The position numbers were made by a program, and so were the translations under genes. From Oreohelix idahoensis (Eukaryota > Mollusca > Gastropoda > Stylommatophora > Oreohelicidae), in contig JAMPIV010016252.1 of the NCBI GenBank assembly GCA_024509875.1, positions 94,501 to 158,500 of the forward strand: 64,000 bases of DNA, read 5' to 3'. Shown here one piece after another: positions 53,411-64,000 of this stretch. Every line of letters starts with the position of its first letter. Position 1 is the first letter of the stretch. The notes beneath the pieces were generated by a model. That model did not search any database. It was not told the DNA's origin and worked only from the letters and a program-made list of their open reading frames with translations.

Positions 53411-55595
53411 GTCCGTTCGGAAATTCGTGCCCACAGAAAGTGTCAATTTTCTCCAAAACTGTTTGTTGTATGGACATGAATTTTTGCATGCAGTCTTAGA
53501 TTTTTCCATGCAGTTAAGATTTTGCGATCATTACATCCACAGCTGTCGCGAAATTTGCAAAACGGCGATTTTCTTTGATCTTCTTGGAACATTTTCCAAA
53601 ATCTGCCCGTAACATTAATTCTTACAGTAAATCACAACATTTGTGCGACAAGACGGTTCAAAGACGTGTCCTAAATGTGTGATTGGTTGTTCGCGTGATT
53701 TTGGTACGAGGAATGATGTTCTGATAATGAACCATGATAGCAGTAAATCATCAGGAAGCTATGACAAATCGTAACTGTTTATGTGTTATTATAGATTGGC
53801 ATATGAAATTAGTTTATCACAAACGAAGGAATGCAATCGACGTGCCTCATTCCGAATCGGACGACTCCAATAAGTTCACAACAGTTACTGGTTGGATAAA
53901 CTGCAAGCCATCTCGCTGCCAGTAATCTTCTTCTTCCTGTAGCACATGTTCTTCATATTCAGCCCAGTACTCTGTGTCTATTCGTGAAAGGGCCTCACGA
54001 GTCATGTCTTTAACATCGCACATTTTAAAAGTGGTGTTCTGGGCGGCCACTTGCCCTTTAACTCTAGCCCAAACCAGCTCTATTGGGTTAAGGTGAGAAT
54101 GGAAAGGTGGGAGTCGAAGAGAAACATGACCCTGCACTTGGATGATTTTATCAATCAGATACACTTTTCTCTTATTCCTCTGTCTCACAAACTGCAACAA
54201 CTCTGGTTTTAAATAGCTGTTGTCAGCGAAGATATTTTCATTCACAAACCACCTCCTGATTTCGTCTTTCGTGCTTGCCGAAGTGGGAGCTTTATCCTCC
54301 TGCGCTAGAACATTATGATAGGATGCATTATCCATCACCAGGCAAGACGGCCTATCTAGAGTCGGGAGGAGTGTATTCACTATCCAATCTCGAAAAATTT
54401 GCCCATTCATTTCACTGTGGTAGTCCCTACTATCTACAGACTTTGATTGAAAAATAAGCTCTGCATCACGGACAAGACCATTCTGACTGCTGCCAGCATG
54501 TGCTAATATAATGCGTTGACCTTTGCTGCTGGGAATTTTCCTTCTATGGTCTCTGTCAACAGATTGCCATTCTTTCTCGTTCGTATAATGAGCATTAACC
54601 CAAGATTCGTCCAAATATACTATATCATAGCCGTCTTGCCTTCTCTCACGAATCTGCCTAAGGTATTTGCTTCGAGCTGCAACCAGATGTGGTTTTTCAC
54701 ATAAAAAAATTCCTTCCGCCAGACGTTTTTCTAAAAGTGAAGCCGACACTTCTGAAAAAATGCCAAAGAGTTGTTTTTGAGACTTTAATATCGCATTCTG
54801 CTTGCAGCCGACTTTTCAGCATGCGGAGAGTAGCAAGTTGATTGGCATTAAACATCTACAATATCAAACGTCTAATGACATCCTTGTCAAAATCATCAAT
54901 TTTTTCTTTCTTCCTTGCTTAACCGCAGCCTCTGTACAATCACCGTCCTGTTGTATCCAACGTCGAAAAGATCTTCTATCCACACCCAGGGCCTTTCGTG
55001 TTCTCCTACCTGGTTCTTGGATGTCGTGGTATAAACAACCCATCTTAGCCTCTCTGCGAAAATGCCTGTACAATATAACAGTTACCTTCTGCAAAAGAAT
55101 AAATTTGCATTTCAGATTCATTGCGCTTTTCATAATTATGCAGTTTAGTTTATTAATATATTATACGCTGGTGTCGTTTTGTTTCGTTGCAGCCAACTCA
55201 TTGCAATTAGCATACGCCGCTGAAATAATTACTCGCGACTGTGTACAATAGGTGCACACACGTGCGGACATGTAGTCACTACACTAATTCAAAAAAAAAA
55301 AATATTGAATAGCACGTTTCATCGTTTGTGCTGTGCTGTAACAAAAATTAAGCGCGCAATTTTTGAACGGATCTTGTAACTTTCCTGTAGAACTAATAAA
55401 AATTAACCAAGACAACGGTAAGAGTTTTTTATATAACTTGAAGAAAATTCGAACATGACATGAGTTTTGTAAGGGCAAAAAATATATTAATAACTGCATT
55501 GATATCATTAGGGCACGTAGCAAATTTCAATAACATCCGTCAGGGGGTTGCAAAGTTACAACGTTCAATGTGTGGGCACGAATTTCCGAACGGAC
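53411..55595 (-). mobile_element. complete long-spacing DDE transposon (Sailor-like) with perfect 25-bp TIRs
   Basis: The ends are identical 25-bp inverted repeats starting GTCCGTTCGGAAATTCGTGC (53411-53435 and 55571-55595), flanked by TA on both sides. The single transposase gene is on the minus strand. The 2,185-bp size is normal for the IS630-Tc1-mariner group. It lies 18 bp from a truncated LINE. Confidence 0.9.
53847..55133 (-). pseudogene. IS630/Tc1/mariner-group transposase with 83 residues between second D and E
   Basis: An N-terminal HTH-like part (55133-54864: V-D-R-R-S-F-R-R-W-I) precedes the catalytic ORF (300 codons, 54749-53847): V-Y-L-D-E-S-W-V-N, C-L-V-M-D-N-A-S-Y-H, and L-N-P-I-E-L-V-W. 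I count 83 residues between the second Asp and the Glu, far more than the 34-41 of classical Tc1/mariner and close to the group reported as DD82E (Sailor). A TAG near 54870 and a frameshift at a T-run near 54710 interrupt the N-terminal part; the core is intact. Confidence 0.8.
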
Positions 55596-55597
55596 TA

Positions 55598-56112
55598 TAG
55601 AAGCGGAATTTGTTCTTTTATTCACTCAAAAGTTGGCGATACGGATCAGAGAAGCCAGTTGCGGTACTACTTTACGAACGATTCCAGCTGTCCTACTAGC
55701 CTGTGTTTCTAGGCCTGAGATCGACGCTTGAGAATTCTTGTCTGGACCAGGAGAGTTAACTTCTAGACATCAATGTGCAGAAACGTGCTTTCGACACAGA
55801 ACGAACGAACGAACTTTATTTTCGAAGGGTTAAGAATTGGGCGCGCAGAGACGAATTAATGGGACCAGTAGCACCAGCTATTCAGGAATTTGGAAAGATA
55901 AGTCAACTTTCTAGCAGGCCAGAACAACAGACTTTATTTATAAAACTGATAGCCAGTCAGTGATGATAACTGTCTCTTACAATTAGTAATTTATATTTAT
56001 TTACATTTTTTTTTAAAAAGCGATTGAAAATTAAATTTGGTATATGCTGATTTTGATAAATCCATAGTCGAGTTAATGATTACAGAGCGTAGGGCACATG
56101 TGTGAGTCCTGA

Positions 56113-56118
<6 letters not shown>
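55598..56118. other. stretch without recognisable gene
   Basis: A 62-codon frame (55775-55963) has no motif I recognise. Confidence 0.35.
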
Positions 56119-56211
<93 letters not shown>

Positions 56212-56276
56212 GTGAAGAGCCATTAACAATAATAATAACAATAATAGTAACAATAACAGCAATAATAATAATAATC
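56119..56276. repeat. (TA)n microsatellite followed by AAT/AAC-rich repeat
   Basis: TA units to about 56208, then imperfect AATAAC/AAT units from 56224 to 56276. Confidence 0.95.
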
Positions 56277-58904
56277 AGAGGAATTTCGCTGGATTAAACC
56301 AGCTAGGGGGCTTAACGAGCTAATGAATTATTAGATAACCCAATGCTTCACACAAGTTGACGGCAGATACTAAAGTTAACATTGCTAAGAAAAATTCAGC
56401 AGCAACGTTCTCGCTTTTCTTAATATTTTATGAGGTATAAGCATCCTTATCATTCTACCTACTGTAGTGGATTTTGATGGTACTGTATGGTTGTGATATT
56501 ACCTAGTGTGATGCATGAGGTCAGCTGTGAAGACTCCTGAGATAAATGTAGCTGTGAATTTACAGAAGACCCTTCTTGCTACCACTTACGACCTCACACA
56601 TATCTTTTTTTTTACTAATGAATGTGGCTACGTTAAAAATCTAGGGTACTGAAATGTAAGGTGTTGTATTAGTATATACAAACACACACACAGATATTTA
56701 ATAAGTCTAATAATATTAATAAACTTTATAACACACTGAACTAACTCAAGCTGTTTAAAATTTTGATATTAAATTTTCTTTAAGTTTATTTGTTCTGAAC
56801 CAAGGTTTTATTTTGGTCAGAACATATGAAAGGTTTTGAAATTATGAATGAAATGCATGAATATATGGCATAATAAATGAAAGGTGTGTACATATGTATT
56901 TTACAAGACTAGTTAATATTACTACTGTTTATATTTGTAATTTATCTGGGAGAACGATTAATGGATGTGCTGTTGGGGTGGCTTCATCACTCCCAGTCTA
57001 TGACTACCAAACATTGTCCATTTACTGATAGGAAAAATACAAGTTTATTTCCCAACATGGTATGTTCTAGTTGATGGGAATATAACTGGGTGTTAGTTAT
57101 AAATAAGTTGGTGAAAGTCCAGCAGGCCAGACGCTCACGTATCTTTGACTGAGTAGTTCTGGTGCTGGAATCTGGTGGCCCCACCTCTCCGTGCTTGGGG
57201 GCAATATAGGCTGCTCTGCCAAAATTTTAGACTGCACGGGTCCACACTTGTATTTTTCAACAAAGCATTTGACACCACTTTGGTGCCAAATAAAAAACTC
57301 ACAGTTCTGAAATAAAAGTATTGGGTCATGTGTCAGAACTCTACCTCCTGAGCCACTTCTACACTCAACACTACACAACAACACCACATAGACGGGGTCA
57401 GATCTCTCTGACCATACAGCACATCTTACCAAGTTGGTTTCACATAGTATAAGTTCCCCAAGACTACATATTCTGAAATATGTTCATTAACTTCCTGCCA
57501 TTGAATAGGATAGGTGATATGTTCCACTGATCTCAACACTTGATCCGCCCTTCATAATCCTTGCTGGCGTTTATGTATTTTGTTTGTCTCTAGACCCTGA
57601 ACTGGGGCTGGGGATCTAGAGCGAATCCTTACTTGTTGTAAGGGATAGATTATGATATGGCAGTATCAAATCACTCGAAACATTAAACAATATTAAAATA
57701 TACAAAGAAATACTTTCAGTCTTACCAGAATTATGAATAGAGAACACAGTTATATGCTAGCAAAACTCAGCTGAGCTGCTGGCTCTAGTATGGCGTCCCT
57801 CTAAATATTGCAATTAGCTTCTGGGAATCACACCACTGAAGAATTACTGTGTCTACTACTGGACAACTTATGATGAATGGCAAAATTGCGCGTCTGAGCG
57901 CCGATAATATGTTTATCTGTGGCCAATCACCGCCTTTTTTCCTTTTCAAATTTCTAACCTCCTACCAAAAGTCAATTCAGTCATACCTCAGTCAAGTATG
58001 TATTTTTGTCTGTTGGTCCGTCTGTCTCTACTTGCGTTTTTTACAAAAACACACTTGTTTATACATGCATTTCCTACACGAATCTGCCTCTAGAGTTATT
58101 TTTAGCCACAACTTTCCACTAATTCCCCTTCTCCTTCATTCATCTAGATTTTAGCACTTGAGTTTCAAGGCCGCAATTTTTTGAAAATTTAGTGACATTT
58201 TTTTTTTTCAATGCAGTCGCTCGCTGATATGAACAACACAGTCTTTTGTCAATATCTTCATTATTATCTATCCGTCTGTATAAATGAAAGCATATTATTT
58301 CTCTGCTCAAGATGGGCCATCCGGCCAGCTAGGTTTTATATTCCTAACATTATTATTAAGAAAAAGTTACTTTTCAAGGTTAGTTGTTTTTTTTTTTTTT
58401 TTTGAAATATGTTCGAGCATCTTCTGTAATGCGTTTGCCGCTGAATTCAAATAAAGGACTAAGTATCGCAAAAGCGTCCAAGAAATGACTGTTGCGTATA
58501 ATAGCTAAGGTCCCTTTTATCCATTTCTTTACCTTGTGTCAACTTGGGGACGTGAATTTTTTTCCTTTCCCCACCAATTGCGTCTTTTTTAGCCTTGCTA
58601 GTTTCAAGCACGTGTTCAGTCATATTTTTTCCTTTTGATCTCCGTTCTCATCCCGTCCCAAGGGTAAACGTTTTGCCTTCACGTCTAACAAGTTAATTTT
58701 CCATGGCGGGTAGGGACCCGCGGCATGGGCGATCATGTCTTCTAGTAGCTTACACATTATTTTTATCCCTACATTTTATCTTTGGAGATATTTTAACGTT
58801 GTATCACGGTTAATTTTATCACACCTACAACTCTGCCAAAAGTAATCTTGTACGAAGGCAGACACCTTTGGAGAGTCAAATTAGTCACTCGTGAAATTGT
58901 GGCC
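56277..58904. other. 2.6-kb stretch without recognisable gene
   Basis: AT-rich, with scattered short frames lacking motifs and some homopolymer runs (58390-58403). I see nothing I can name. Confidence 0.4.
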
Positions 58905-59189
58905 ACTGTTGGACAACTACTGCAGATCGAAGGGGAGGCAAGCGTGACAGCCAGCCATGTTTTAGAAACTGGACCTTATGACTTCACCTCAACACGTTTC
59001 AAAATGGCAGAAAAACAATGGTATCACTAGAAAGTCCCGGCTGAGAAGATCTCTGCTGCAGAAAGAATTCCAAGTTAAGTCAGAGTCTAAAGTGCCTCTA
59101 TTAGTGATTGTCAAAACAACTGTGTAGACGATGTCCCCAGTTGTCTGGAACACTTATCGTGGATAACCCACCACTGTGTTGCACTACTG

Positions 59190-59440
59190 CAGTGTGGATT
59201 TATAATAACAATAATATGCTCGCTCCTCTAGGAGTATGGACCACACAACAATGGCTGACGTAAGTAATCAACACCTTTTACAGGAATTGCCCTTTATTAC
59301 TAAGCACAACACACTCAGGCCTCACACGGAAGACAAACGCATGAAATACAATACAATAATGAAATATCAATGTAACTTGCCTTAGCAGCTTAATCTATCA
59401 GTATCATACACCATAGTACGACTTAACTGAACAAACACGG
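59190..59440. repeat. unclassified dispersed repeat, copy 2
   Basis: Diverged counterpart of 51238-51500, same orientation. Confidence 0.5.
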
Positions 59441-60011
59441 CATCCTCACCATTATCTTTAGTAACACTTTTCAAACCTGATGTTCCTTTAGCTATTGGGA
59501 GTACTGTATACGGTCTACTGTGAACACTAGATTGCTACTTATATTTTACTACCTGAACTATCTGATGTGACATTTTTTTCATATCCAATAAGTCACCACC
59601 AAAGTAAGCGTTCGCCATCATAAAAATTAATTATTCGTGGAAGAACTGGGGCTTACTTCGGAGAACCACAACACTGGATTTTGATACATTTTTCACTGAC
59701 GTTATGTTCCAGAGGTTGTTAACCAACTAGTAGTTAAGCGAGATTGTATGTGGCCACAGATTGACAGAGTGCGAGAAAGAGGAGCGAATACTTTTTTTGT
59801 ATAATCATTGTACCCACTTCTTTTTTTGTTTCTTAACCTGATTATTTTACTGGTATAGCTTAAGTAAACATTTTATTCTTTACTATAATGCTAATTCTAT
59901 ACCCTAGTGTTAATCTTTGACGTTTTGGGGTTATTTACTTCTTGCGGGGTCTTTTCTCAACAGAGGGGAGGGCACTTATTTGGGTTATTTTCATAATTCA
60001 TTAAACCTATG

Positions 60012-60940
<929 letters not shown>

Positions 60941-60978
60941 CTTCTTCTTTGATCCATAACCGCCAACCGTCAAAGCAG

Positions 60979-62297
60979 TCAGCGGCCATCACGCCTGGTG
61001 GCGTCTTGTAGGGCAGCAACAAATTGATTCCACTTTGCTCGGTCGGCGGCCATCCTTCGTACAGTGCCCCAACTGTGGTTCATTCTTTGCATCTCAGCTT
61101 CCACAGTTCTCCGCCAAGTTTTTTTTGGTCGGCCTCTCTTTCGCTTTCCCTCGGGGGTCCATAGCATAGCTGTTCTTGCGATGGTATCAGGGTCCCTTCT
61201 GAGGACATGGCCAACCCAACTCCAGCGTCTGCCAGCTATGATGGTGTGCATGTCCTCCTGGTTACTCCGAATAAGTAGTTCTTGGTTGCTGATGGTGTTT
61301 GGCCAAAAGATTCGGAGAATTTTCCTTAGGCAGATTGTGTGGAAGGAGGACAGTTTCGACATTTCCTTCTCTGTTACTCTCCAACATTCCGCACCATAGA
61401 GAAGCACAGAAAGTACACAGCTCTCATACAGTCTTAATTTGGTGTTTGTGCTGTACTGGGAAGACTTCCAAATGTTGTTGAGAATAGCAAAGGCTGTTCT
61501 CGCTTTATTCATTTTGTTGTTAATGTCCTTGCTTGTTCCGCCGTCAGGTGTTACTATGCTTCCTAGGTAAGTAAATGTGTCTGTCTGTTCTAACTTCTGG
61601 TTCCTTACTGTTATTGGCTCAGGATTGCCCACATTTAGTGTCATGACCTCTGTCTTCTTCAGATTGATGTTCAGGCCAACCTGCTGGCCATACTTATTCA
61701 GTCTATCAGTTTTGTCTTGAATGTGTTGGTGTGAATGCGCGAGCAGTGCAATGTCATCTGCATATTCCAAATCTTCCAGTGTAGAAAACGTTGTCCATCT
61801 AATTCCTCTTGGACTGCCCTCTGTTGTTGGCGCATCACCCAATCTATGACTGTCAAAAATAATGTTGTTGATAAGGGGCATCCCTGTCGTACTCCTGTTT
61901 TCACTTCGAAAGTTACATTACTCGATCCAACACTGCACGTAAAGTTAGAATAGAGGCTTTTTATAATGGAAACAATGCGGCTGGGAATTCCATAAGCCCT
62001 CAGAATTTTCCATAGGCTGTCCCTGTGTATGCTGTCGAAAGCCTTTTCAAAATCAACAAAGTTAATGTACAGCTGTCTCTGCCATTCTGAGCACTGCTCT
62101 ATAATGTTCCTGAGGGCAAATATATGATCTGCACATCTTCTGTTCTTTCTGAAGCCCGCTTGTTCTTTCCTCAGTTTATGGTCAACTGCTTTTGAAATTC
62201 TCTGGATGATTATCCTGCCTAGTATTTTGCTGGGAACTGAGAGGAGGGTAATTCCTCTCCAGTTGTTGCAGTCTGCAAGGTCGCCCTTCTTGGGCAA
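60979..62297 (-). pseudogene. reverse transcriptase of the 60.9-kb LINE
   Basis: F-V-D-F-E-K-A-F-D, G-V-R-Q-G-C-P-L-S and I-D-W-V-M-R lie in the frame 61698-62297, which stays open upstream toward 62790 without a start codon. Y-A-D-D-I-A-L-L, T-Y-L-G-S and the C-terminal W-S-W-V-G-H-V-L-R and D-R-A-K-W motifs lie in a second frame (60979-61881). One frameshift near 61830 separates them. Confidence 0.88.
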
Positions 62298-62789
62298 TTT
62301 GACAATTGTTCCTTTACTCCACTCTGTTGGTGTTGTCTCAGTTTCCCAGACTTGTGCAAATAGTGGTTCTAATAGTTCTGCTGCTAGTTCAGGGTCTGTC
62401 TTGAATAGCTCAGCATTCAGATTGTCGTGATCAGGCGCTTTTCCATTTTTTAGCCCTTTGATAGCTGTGATAATTTCTTCTTTTCGTGGAATGTCTGTAT
62501 TTACGTCTAAGTCACTTTCAGCCTCAGGAACATTCAGCTGAGTCTCTGGTGGTTCCTTATTCAGTGTTTCTCTGAAGTGCTCTGCCCACCTTGTTTCCTG
62601 CCCCTGTGCTGTGGTGATGAGATTTCCTTGCTTGTCTCTTACTAACGTTATGTTGTTTGCACCTCGTTTTCCACTGATAGCTTTAGTTATTTTATAAACT
62701 GTGCTTTGTTCATTTCTCAGTGCTGCCTCTTCTGCCTGTCTTGCAAGGTCATCCAGAAATGTCCTTTTGTTAGCACGGGTTTGACGTTT

Positions 62790-63974
62790 TTACTGCCTTG
62801 TCCAGCTGACTGTACTGTTCACTATATATATTGCCTTTAACCTGGGAGACTTAGCTTCTGTTTTCTTCCTTTTCATTTCCTTTCTCTTCGCTATGGTGTT
62901 TAGCGTTTCTGGTGTTATCCAGTCTTGGCTCTTTCTTTCCTGGAATCCCAAGCATGACTTGCTGCTTTCTTTATATATTGTTGAGATGGTGTTGAATTTC
63001 TGGTCCACATCGTCGGTCTCTGTTCTTTCCTGGCTTTTGGTAATCAGATATCGTCTCTTTGCGTCGACCACAAACGCTTTTCTGGTGAGGGGGTCCTTAA
63101 GTTTCGTGATGTTGTATCTTTTCTGTTTGACTGCAACTGGTCCAGCAGCTCTGAGTTTCACCTTCAGTCTTGCTACTACTAGGTGATGATCACTTCCCAC
63201 ATCTGCGCCTCTTCTTACTTTCGCGTCTTGTAGTGCATGTCTCCATCTGCCATTGATCATTATGTGATCTATCTGGTTTTTGTCTCGTCCGTTTGGTGAT
63301 TCCCATGTTAACTTGTGCACTTCTTTGTGTTGAAAAAGTGTTCCTCCGATGACCAGGTTGTTAATACTGCAGAAGCTTATTAATTTGTCCCCATTCTCAT
63401 TTACTGTTCCACTGCCGCATTTCCCCATTACTCTTTCGTTATAATTATTGTGTGTTCCAACTTTCGCATTTAGGTCTCCCATTACTATAATAAGATCGTA
63501 CCTGGGTACAGTTTCCATTTCCTTTTGTACCTGTTGATAGAACTCGTCCTTGATCTCTTCGTCGCTGTCATTTGTTGGTGCATAACATTGTATAATTGTG
63601 GTGTTGGTGAATCTCCCTCTCAGTCTTGCTCTTATTAGTCTGTTGTTAATGGGTTTCCATTCCAGTAGAGACCTTTCCATTCCTTTCTTAATGATAATGG
63701 CTACACCTTCGTTGTGCTGACCGTCCTCTCTACCAGAATAAAGTACTGTTTCCCCTGTAGCTGTTTTTATTCTCCCCATCCCTGTCCATCTGCTCTCGCT
63801 TATTCCCAGGATATGTAGTTTGTAGTTCCTCATCTCTGCTGTAATCTGTCTCAGCTTTCCTGCCTCGTTCATAGTTCTGACATTCCAAAAACCAATTCTG
63901 GTTTCGTGTTTTGCGGTCTGGGCATCCGTTTTCATGCCAGTGGCTTCCTTTCGGCTTTCACCACTGTCAGTCAT
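62790..63974 (-). CDS. AP-type endonuclease of the 60.9-kb LINE, intact domain
   Basis: 394 codons from ATG at 63974. Motifs: F-W-N-V-R-T-M (Asn), S-E-S-R-W (Glu), Q-C-Y-A-P-T-N-D-S-D, V-M-G-D-L-N-A-K-V-G (Asp, Asn), Q-I-D-H-I-M-I-N and G-S-D-H-H-L-V (Asp-His), so all catalytic residues are present. The frame stops at TAA 62790-62792; the next codons in the same frame continue toward RT, so this may be the only lesion between the two domains. Confidence 0.85.
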   Translation of the reverse strand: MTDSGESRKEATGMKTDAQTAKHETRIGFWNVRTMNEAGKLRQITAEMRNYKLHILGISESRWTGMGRIKTATGETVLYSGREDGQHNEGVAIIIKKGMERSLLEWKPINNRLIRARLRGRFTNTTIIQCYAPTNDSDEEIKDEFYQQVQKEMETVPRYDLIIVMGDLNAKVGTHNNYNERVMGKCGSGTVNENGDKLISFCSINNLVIGGTLFQHKEVHKLTWESPNGRDKNQIDHIMINGRWRHALQDAKVRRGADVGSDHHLVVARLKVKLRAAGPVAVKQKRYNITKLKDPLTRKAFVVDAKRRYLITKSQERTETDDVDQKFNTISTIYKESSKSCLGFQERKSQDWITPETLNTIAKRKEMKRKKTEAKSPRLKAIYIVNSTVSWTRQ

Positions 63975-64000
63975 ACGAGCCTGAGACTCCGGATGTCCGT

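Larger units (their letters stand above)
60941..64000 (-). mobile_element. nearly intact RTE-like LINE, 5' end outside window
   Basis: Endonuclease and RT on the minus strand, with a GAA-type 3' tail at about 60941-60955 next to mariner sequence. It belongs to a different family from the 41001-44147 LINE (different sequence, same architecture). Only one nonsense codon and one frameshift were found over about 3 kb. Confidence 0.88.

Noticed and set aside
55775..55963. 62-codon plus-strand frame that looked mildly protein-like
   Set aside because: No recognisable motif, no upstream exon or promoter signal; left as unsupported.
57097..57432. 111-codon minus-strand frame
   Set aside because: No recognisable domain; overlapping frames of similar length exist in the same place.

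Overview
This window is eukaryotic, intron-bearing, repeat-choked DNA. The families present (RTE-like and I-clade LINEs, tRNA-derived SINEs, Tc1, mariner, Tigger and a long-spaced DDE transposon, Penelope fragments, Ty3/gypsy-type LTR elements, very long TCTA and TA microsatellites) point to an invertebrate animal. A mollusc is my best guess, but this is inferred from repeat style, not from a diagnostic gene.

Only one gene looks like a host gene. Exon 1 (3930-3995) encodes a signal peptide and ends at a perfect CAG|GTAAGT donor. A phase-0 intron of 12,602 bp follows. Exon 2 (16598-17014) completes a 160-residue secreted precursor: signal peptide, acidic propiece with two Lys-Arg sites, then a cysteine-free Arg/Tyr/Gly/Asn-rich cationic domain. 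An 81-base, phase-0, symmetric candidate cassette exon lies inside the intron (7918-7998). The intron also holds an LTR element, an antisense I-clade LINE, SINE-like pieces and several tandem repeats.

Layout. 1-2664: decayed RTE-like LINE, itself split by a second LINE. 3930-17086: host gene with its TE-filled intron, including (4573-7681) a compact LTR element with no pol whose Gag carries a Lin28-like cold-shock domain plus CCHC knuckles. 17.8-21.5 kb: minisatellite, LINE fragment, Tc1 element. 23138-29608: a gypsy-type LTR element whose Gag region carries an RRM-like domain. 30.2-35.3 kb: minisatellite, Tigger element, a Tigger terminus resembling mammalian MER2, and Penelope fragments in opposite orientations. 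35991-50148: a 14-kb LTR element with about 2.7-kb LTRs and GMR1-type domain order (Gag-PR-INT-RT-RNaseH), split by a 3.1-kb LINE and a SINE. 52.6-55.6 kb: truncated LINE next to a complete long-spacing (D..83..E) DDE transposon with perfect 25-bp TIRs. 60-64 kb: a mariner inserted at a TA tract and cut by a nearly intact RTE-like LINE that runs off the window.

Many insertions are dated relative to one another by nesting and carry readable target-site duplications. The two most unusual points are LTR-retroelement Gag proteins that carry RNA-binding modules normally found in cellular proteins (CSD-CCHC and RRM), and the uncharacterised secreted cationic precursor gene.
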